Source of the DNA: Lachnospiraceae bacterium
GTDB lineage: Bacteria > Bacillota > Clostridia > Lachnospirales > Lachnospiraceae
DNA: 9,830 bases
Assembly (NCBI GenBank): GCA_017964055.1
Contig: JAGCSS010000403.1
Span: 1-9,830, forward strand
Reading direction: 5' to 3'
A program made the translations under genes and the position numbers. The notes below the pieces were generated by a model. That model searched no databases. It was not told where the DNA came from and saw nothing but the letters and a program-made list of their open reading frames with translations. Positions 6,633 through 9,830 of the stretch are shown in pieces (the first letter of the stretch is position 1; each line of letters starts with the position of its first letter).

Positions 6633-7439
6633 ATGGATACTTTTTTTGATCATGAGGCGGACGGGATCTATTCCCGGCATGTGCGCGAGGAGAAAGCGGA
6701 TGACCGCGGGTTTACCATGCATATTCATGACCGATGCGAGCTCTATTATTTCATGGAGGGCAGCGCGGATTATCTGGTTGAGGGCAATGAGTATCCGATG
6801 AAGCGCGGGAGCATGCTCATCATGCGGCCGGGTGAGGTACACCGCCCGAGGCTCTTAAAAAGCGGTGTGTATGAGCGTTTCGCGATCAATTTCCCTCTGA
6901 ATCTGTTTGACGGCATCGATCCGGACAGGCGTCTTGTAAGGCCTTTTACCGACCGCGCGCTGGGGACGGGCAACCATTACGACCTGCCGGCAGCGGAGAA
7001 GTTTTTTGTCAGGCTGTGCGCCGGTTTTCCCGATGAATATGAGAGGCGTATAGCTGCGTATTCGTCGATACTTGAGATATTGCTGCTCCTCGGGAAAGAG
7101 TTTGAGGGGCGCTCAGACAGCGCGGAGAAGCCCGATACGCAGTCGGAGAAGCTGATCAGATATGTGAATGGCCATCTCTTTGAGGATATTTCCCTGCCTG
7201 CGATCGCAGATGAGTTCTATATCAGCCTGTCGTCGCTCGGACGTATTTTCAGGGAGGCGACGGGAGCCGCGCCCTGGGAGTACATCACGGCCAAACGGCT
7301 CATTGCGGCAGGTGAACTCATGTCTAAGGGAGTGCCTGCGGGAGAAGCTGCCGAGAGGTGCGGCTTCGGGGATTATTCGAGCTTTTACCGTGCATGGGTC
7401 AGGAGATACGGGAAAAGCCCGCGGGAGGGTTTTTCTTGA
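6633..7439 (+). CDS. AraC-family transcriptional regulator with cupin-like sensor domain
   Basis: With the start at 6633 the protein has 268 residues; the longest frame from 6561 gives 292. The N-terminal half is an AraC-type cupin: HIHDRCELYYFMEGSADYLVEG with paired His, then GSMLIMRPGEVHRPRL, the usual jelly-roll sugar-sensing fold. The C-terminal ~100 residues hold two helix-turn-helix motifs: first ISLPAIADEFYISLSSLGRIF with REATGAAPWEYI, second GEAAERCGFGDYSSFYRAWV followed by RRYGKSPREGF, the canonical AraC signature. It should be a cytoplasmic DNA-binding regulator. It is divergent from the isomerase/oxidoreductase operon across about 200 bp containing a 21-bp-spaced repeat, so it most likely activates that operon in response to its substrate and may control itself. 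I see no clear sigma-A promoter of its own; weak matches overlap the repeat. The metK promoter overlaps its stop codon. Confidence 0.9.
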   Translation: MDTFFDHEADGIYSRHVREEKADDRGFTMHIHDRCELYYFMEGSADYLVEGNEYPMKRGSMLIMRPGEVHRPRLLKSGVYERFAINFPLNLFDGIDPDRRLVRPFTDRALGTGNHYDLPAAEKFFVRLCAGFPDEYERRIAAYSSILEILLLLGKEFEGRSDSAEKPDTQSEKLIRYVNGHLFEDISLPAIADEFYISLSSLGRIFREATGAAPWEYITAKRLIAAGELMSKGVPAGEAAERCGFGDYSSFYRAWVRRYGKSPREGFS

Positions 7440-7464
7440 CAACCGCAGTCTTTCGGAGTATTGT
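7436..7464 (+). promoter_or_regulatory. metK promoter (TTGACA-17-TATTGT)
   Basis: A perfect -35 TTGACA (7436-7441) and a -10 TATTGT (7459-7464, 4 of 6 matches) are separated by 17 bases. Transcription would begin near 7471, just before the riboswitch P1 helix at 7480. The -35 overlaps the stop codon of the AraC-family gene (7437-7439). Confidence 0.75.
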
Positions 7465-7479
7465 AATCATAGTGAATTT

Positions 7480-7579
7480 CTCTTATTCAGAGTGACGGAG
7501 AGGAAAAACTCTGTGAAGTCACGACAACCCCGTTTTTTACGGAAGGTGCCAAGTTGAGCGAGCGATCGAACAATAAGAG
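7480..7579 (+). promoter_or_regulatory. SAM-I (S-box) riboswitch upstream of metK
   Basis: This is a 100-base aptamer that binds S-adenosylmethionine. P1 pairs CTCTTATT (7480-7487) with AATAAGAG (7572-7579). P2 begins AGAGTGACGGAGAG and closes CTCTGTGAAGTCACGACAACC, giving the GTGAC/GTCAC stem and the conserved GAnnnnCACGRCAACC-like core. P3 is CCGTTTTTTACGG, followed by the invariant GGTGCCAA junction and a short P4. It is placed directly before metK, the standard S-box target. The P2 apical loop is short and A-rich (GAAAAA), so the usual loop/J3-4 pseudoknot is not obvious. Downstream are an intrinsic terminator and an alternative pairing described in the next entry, so high SAM should switch metK off. 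Confidence 0.92.
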
Positions 7580-7601
7580 GATTTGAATATTTGCGTTCAG
7601 G

Positions 7602-7631
7602 TCCGCTTGATTCTTCGAGCGGATTTCTTTT
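7602..7631 (+). terminator. SAM-controlled intrinsic terminator (riboswitch expression platform)
   Basis: TCCGCTTGA (7602-7610) pairs with TCGAGCGGA (7615-7623), one G-T wobble, loop TTCT, then TTTCTTTT. The left arm TCCGCTT (7602-7608) can instead pair with AAGAGGA (7575-7581), one mismatch, which includes the 3' strand of riboswitch P1. P1 and this antiterminator therefore exclude each other: SAM bound gives P1 plus terminator (off), SAM absent gives antiterminator (on). The hairpin ends just before the metK ribosome binding site. Confidence 0.88.
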
Positions 7632-7634
7632 ATG

Positions 7635-7641
7635 AAAGGAG
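7635..7641 (+). promoter_or_regulatory. Ribosome binding site fixing the metK start
   Basis: AAAGGAG is 5 bases before ATG 7647. The in-frame ATG at 7632 overlaps the box and the T run of the terminator and would add five non-conserved residues (MKGVI), so 7647 is preferred. Confidence 0.85.
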
Positions 7642-7646
7642 TAATT

Positions 7647-8891
7647 ATGGAGAGAAGATTATTTACATCAGAGTCGGTAACCGAAGGACATCCCGACAAA
7701 GTCTGCGATCAGATCTCGGATGCGGTGCTTGACGCGATGCTCGCGCAGGATCCCATGAGCCGTGTGGCATGCGAGACCTGCTGCACCACCGGACTGGTGC
7801 TCGTTATGGGCGAGATCACGACAAAGGGCTATGTTGACATTCAGAAGATCGTGCGCGATACCGTGCGCGAGATCGGATACGACCGCGCAAAATACGGCTT
7901 TGACGCGGATACCTGCGGAGTTATGGTAGCGCTGGACGAGCAGTCGAGCGATATCGCGATGGGCGTTAATGTATCGGCTGAGCAGAAGGCAGCAGCTGAC
8001 ATCGACATTACCGATGCAGGCAGCGTTGATGCGGAGAACGCGCTCAAGAACAAGTGCGCCGAGGCCGATCCCGACAACGTGGGCGCGGGCGATCAGGGCA
8101 TGATGTTCGGCTATGCGTCGAATGAGACCGAGGAATATATGCCTTATCCCATCTCGCTGGCTCACAAGCTTACGCGTAAGCTCGCCGAGGTCCGCAAAAA
8201 CGGCACACTGAAGTACCTTCGTCCCGACGGCAAATCACAGGTTACCGTCGAATACGATGAGGAGGGCAAGCCCGCAAGGATCGAGGCAGTGGTGCTTTCG
8301 ACCCAGCACGATCCCGATGTGACTCAGGAGAAGATCCATGAGGATATCAAAAAGTATGTGTTCGATCCCGTGCTTCCCAAGAACATGCTCGATGAAAATA
8401 CAAAGTACTATATCAATCCCACCGGACGTTTCGTTATCGGCGGACCCAACGGTGACTCGGGTCTTACCGGCCGCAAGATCATCGTTGATACCTACGGCGG
8501 ATACGCGCCTCACGGCGGCGGAGCCTTCTCGGGCAAGGATCCGACAAAGGTTGACCGTTCAGCCTGCTATGCAGCCCGCTATGTAGCTAAGAACATCGTA
8601 GCCGCGGGACTTGCCGACAAGTGCCAGATCCAGCTGAGCTACGCTATCGGAGTTGCGCGTCCGACATCGATCAATATCGATACCTTCGGAACCGGCAAAC
8701 TCAGCGATTCGAAGCTCCTCGAGATCATCCGCGACAACTTCGATCTGCGCCCCGCAGGCATCATCAAAATGCTCGACCTGCGCCGCCCGATCTACAAGCA
8801 GACCGCATCCTACGGTCACTTCGGACGTACCGATCTCGATCTGCCCTGGGAGAAGCTCGACAGGGTTGAGACGCTGAAGAAGTACCTCTAA
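7647..8891 (+). CDS. metK: S-adenosylmethionine synthetase (methionine adenosyltransferase)
   Basis: This is a 414-residue cytoplasmic enzyme making S-adenosylmethionine from ATP and methionine, normally a tetramer. The N-terminus [20 protein letters not shown] is the family hallmark and holds the ATP/metal residues His and Asp. The first signature [12 protein letters not shown] is at 146-157 and the second, the P-loop-like [16 protein letters not shown], at 290-305. The C-terminus keeps [15 protein letters not shown] and the [15 protein letters not shown] ending. It is slightly longer than the 380-400 residues usual for bacteria, with a modest extension around [20 protein letters not shown] and the following [15 protein letters not shown], but all catalytic motifs are intact. 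It is a single-gene transcript with its own promoter, SAM-I riboswitch and strong terminator, so it is feedback-regulated by its product. Confidence 0.98.
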   Translation: MERRLFTSESVTEGHPDKVCDQISDAVLDAMLAQDPMSRVACETCCTTGLVLVMGEITTKGYVDIQKIVRDTVREIGYDRAKYGFDADTCGVMVALDEQSSDIAMGVNVSAEQKAAADIDITDAGSVDAENALKNKCAEADPDNVGAGDQGMMFGYASNETEEYMPYPISLAHKLTRKLAEVRKNGTLKYLRPDGKSQVTVEYDEEGKPARIEAVVLSTQHDPDVTQEKIHEDIKKYVFDPVLPKNMLDENTKYYINPTGRFVIGGPNGDSGLTGRKIIVDTYGGYAPHGGGAFSGKDPTKVDRSACYAARYVAKNIVAAGLADKCQIQLSYAIGVARPTSINIDTFGTGKLSDSKLLEIIRDNFDLRPAGIIKMLDLRRPIYKQTASYGHFGRTDLDLPWEKLDRVETLKKYL

Positions 8892-8913
8892 TTCAATAGC
8901 GAGTGAAAGATGC

Positions 8914-8940
8914 GGGGACGGTTCTTCCGTCCCCTTTTTC
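8914..8940 (+). terminator. Strong intrinsic terminator after metK
   Basis: GGGGACGG (8914-8921) pairs perfectly with CCGTCCCC (8927-8934), loop TTCTT, followed by TTTTTC. It lies 22 bases after the metK stop. This layout is a textbook rho-independent terminator. Confidence 0.95.
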
Positions 8941-8949
8941 TTGCCGTTT

Positions 8950-9254
8950 CGGCGCGGGCGGCGGCTTGAGTACGGCGTGATCTTAATATCGCGGTCGATG
9001 ATAACAGAAGGGCTCGCGGCGGGCAACTCCCGAACGAATTGCTGCCGCAACGCCTCGTCAAACTTCCTCTAAGAGCAGCAATTAAGCCGCTCAGCAATGG
9101 CTTCGCGCCTTGCTGCTCTAAGAGGCGATTTCGATTCGGCTAAAAACGCGGGTCTATCCGACAAATGCAATTCGTCTCGGGAGCATACCCGTCACGAGCC
9201 CTTTGCTTTACTCGGAATGCGATATTAAGATTACGCCACGCCCGAGCCGCGCCG
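8950..9254. repeat. Long imperfect inverted repeat (about 305 bp), MITE-like or structured RNA
   Basis: No plausible gene lies here. Nested, mirrored blocks share a centre near 9093-9106: CGGCGCGG (8950-8957) with CCGCGCCG (9247-9254); GGCGTGATCTTAATATCGC (8974-8992) with its complement at 9219-9237, one mismatch; AAGGGCTCG (9008-9016) with CGAGCCCTT (9195-9203); CTCCCGA plus ACGAATTGC (9027-9042) with GCAATTCGT plus TCGGGAG (9167-9183); CCTCTAAGAGCAGCA (9066-9080) with TGCTGCTCTAAGAGG (9111-9125), one A-A mismatch; AAGCC (9084-9088) with GGCTT (9099-9103). The segments 9043-9065 and 9126-9166 between inner and middle blocks do not pair well and differ in length. The whole can fold as a long branched hairpin on either strand. 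No target-site duplication is evident, and open frames inside lack ribosome binding sites. It lies between the metK terminator and an insertion sequence. Confidence 0.8.
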
Positions 9255-9318
9255 CACTTTCCCCTATACAATCCCGAAATCTGTTTTTTTATCGACCGTG
9301 AAAGGCTGTAAAAACCTG

Positions 9319-9358
9319 AAAAAAACAAACACCGGGGCTATGAAAACACCGGTGTTTG
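9319..9358 (-). terminator. Minus-strand terminator hairpin at the left end of the IS
   Basis: CAAACACCGG (9326-9335) pairs perfectly with CCGGTGTTTG (9349-9358) around a 13-base loop. Read on the minus strand the stem is followed at once by seven T (9319-9325 on the plus strand are A). It would stop antisense transcripts leaving the IS toward metK. The right arm is also part of a perfect 14-bp palindrome AAACACCGGTGTTT (9344-9357), so two alternative foldings compete. On the plus strand there is no T run, but the hairpin sits 15 bases before the transposase ATG. The stretch 9255-9318 shows nothing else I can name. Confidence 0.7.
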
Positions 9359-9830
9359 GTGTAAAATATATGTATGCGACTACAAAATATCTTACAGGGA
9401 GATTATACCGCATCTTCTTTCTGTTATCAAATCAAACTTCCGCTGAATTTAGAACTTTCTATACCTGCCGATGATCCGGTACGACTGGTAAGCGCATTTG
9501 TGGAGGAAATGGATCTGACTGAACTGTATGCAACATATGACAGGATCAGGAAGAATCAGGCGTCACCACGGCAGATGTTAAAGATCGTTGTCTATGCAGC
9601 GATGAACCGTATCTATTCAAGCCGCGATATTGAAAAGTCGTGCCGCCGTGACATCAATTTCATGTACCTCCTTGAAGGTTTTCCTGCTCCTGATCATGCA
9701 ACCATTGCGCGTTTCATTTCGATCCATTTGTCAGCCTGTGCAAAAGAGCTTATGGCAAAGACTGATGGTATCCTTCTTGACATTGGCGAAATATCAGGTG
9801 AGAACATCTTTATTGACGGTACAAAGATCG
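9326..9830 (+). mobile_element. IS1182-type insertion sequence, left part (runs off the window)
   Basis: The element is recognised from its transposase (9374 onward). The exact left end cannot be placed because its terminal inverted repeat partner lies outside the window; the boundary given is the hairpin at 9326, which is a guess. The element is inserted downstream of the metK terminator, beyond the long inverted repeat, so no gene visible here is disrupted. Confidence 0.65.
9374..9830 (+). CDS. IS1182-family transposase, N-terminal part (partial)
   Basis: The frame from ATG 9374 stays open for 152 codons to the window end. The sequence follows the N-terminal domain of IS1182 transposases: YQIKLPLNLELSIPADDPVR, AFVEEMDLTELYATYDR, SPRQMLKIVVYAAMNRIYSS, RDIEKSCRRDINFMYLLEG, PDHATIARF and the start of the catalytic domain, ENIFIDGTKI, whose Asp is the first residue of the DDE triad. 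The remaining triad is outside the window. It would catalyse cut-and-paste or copy movement of the element. The start has no clear Shine-Dalgarno; an ATG at 9510 follows GGAGGAA but would remove conserved sequence, so 9374 is kept. Weak translation is common for transposases. No frameshift is seen in the visible part. Confidence 0.9.
   Translation, partial: MRLQNILQGDYTASSFCYQIKLPLNLELSIPADDPVRLVSAFVEEMDLTELYATYDRIRKNQASPRQMLKIVVYAAMNRIYSSRDIEKSCRRDINFMYLLEGFPAPDHATIARFISIHLSACAKELMAKTDGILLDIGEISGENIFIDGTKI

Noticed and set aside
8888..9097. Small minus-strand open frame over the metK terminator and the left half of the inverted repeat
   Set aside because: Arg/Ser/Ala-rich product reflecting the GC-rich repeat, crosses a strong terminator, no ribosome binding site.
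8950..9254. CRISPR array or tRNA/rRNA gene in the non-coding right part
   Set aside because: The blocks are mirrored once about a single centre, not spaced direct repeats, and no cloverleaf with a T-loop motif or rRNA sequence is visible.
9140..9328. Small minus-strand open frame in the right half of the inverted repeat
   Set aside because: No ribosome binding site or motif, and it covers the mirrored repeat arm rather than independent coding sequence.

Overview
The window looks like a chromosomal segment of a Clostridia member, most likely a gut or rumen Oscillospiraceae/Ruminococcus-type or Lachnospiraceae bacterium. Pointers are the moderate-to-high GC, AGGAGG-type ribosome binding sites, a SAM-I (S-box) leader in front of metK, a BspA-type leucine-rich-repeat lipoprotein with the N-terminal 'GTCGDN.TW' module common in these bacteria, and a soluble LacI-like sensor fused to a GGDEF domain. 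This assignment is inference from gene style; there is no rRNA or other decisive marker.

Layout. (1) 1-273 is the 3' end of valS, closed by a hairpin at 288-319. (2) 509-4396 holds two plus-strand genes: a secreted BspA-like LRR lipoprotein, then a cytoplasmic sugar-sensor-like/diguanylate cyclase protein, separated by 66 bp with no visible terminator. (3) 4384-4431 is a long-stem terminator between convergent genes, used mainly by the minus strand. (4) 6433-4435 (minus) is a two-gene operon, a sugar phosphate isomerase/epimerase-like TIM barrel followed by a Gfo/Idh/MocA oxidoreductase. It is divergent from an AraC-family regulator (6633-7439, plus). The shared intergenic region carries an extended -10 for the operon and a 21-bp-spaced direct repeat that fits an AraC operator. 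(5) 7436-8934 is a complete metK unit: promoter, SAM-I riboswitch, antiterminator/terminator, metK (S-adenosylmethionine synthetase) and a strong terminator. (6) 8950-9254 is a gene-free, roughly 305-bp imperfect inverted repeat of unknown nature, MITE-like or a large structured RNA/DNA element. (7) From about 9326 to the window end is the left part of an IS1182-type insertion sequence, whose transposase begins at 9374 and runs off the window.

How the parts work together. The divergent AraC/epimerase/oxidoreductase group looks like a small inducible module for converting an unusual sugar or polyol, with the regulator sensing the ligand through its cupin-like N-terminal domain. The LacI-like/GGDEF protein would couple a small ligand to c-di-GMP output, and the adjacent surface LRR lipoprotein is a plausible but unproven co-expressed surface partner. 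metK is under feedback control by its own product. The accessory-like signals are concentrated at the right end (inverted repeat plus IS).

For four genes the longest open frame is probably not the translated one; the ribosome binding sites support starts at 2483, 6433 (minus), 6633 and 7647.
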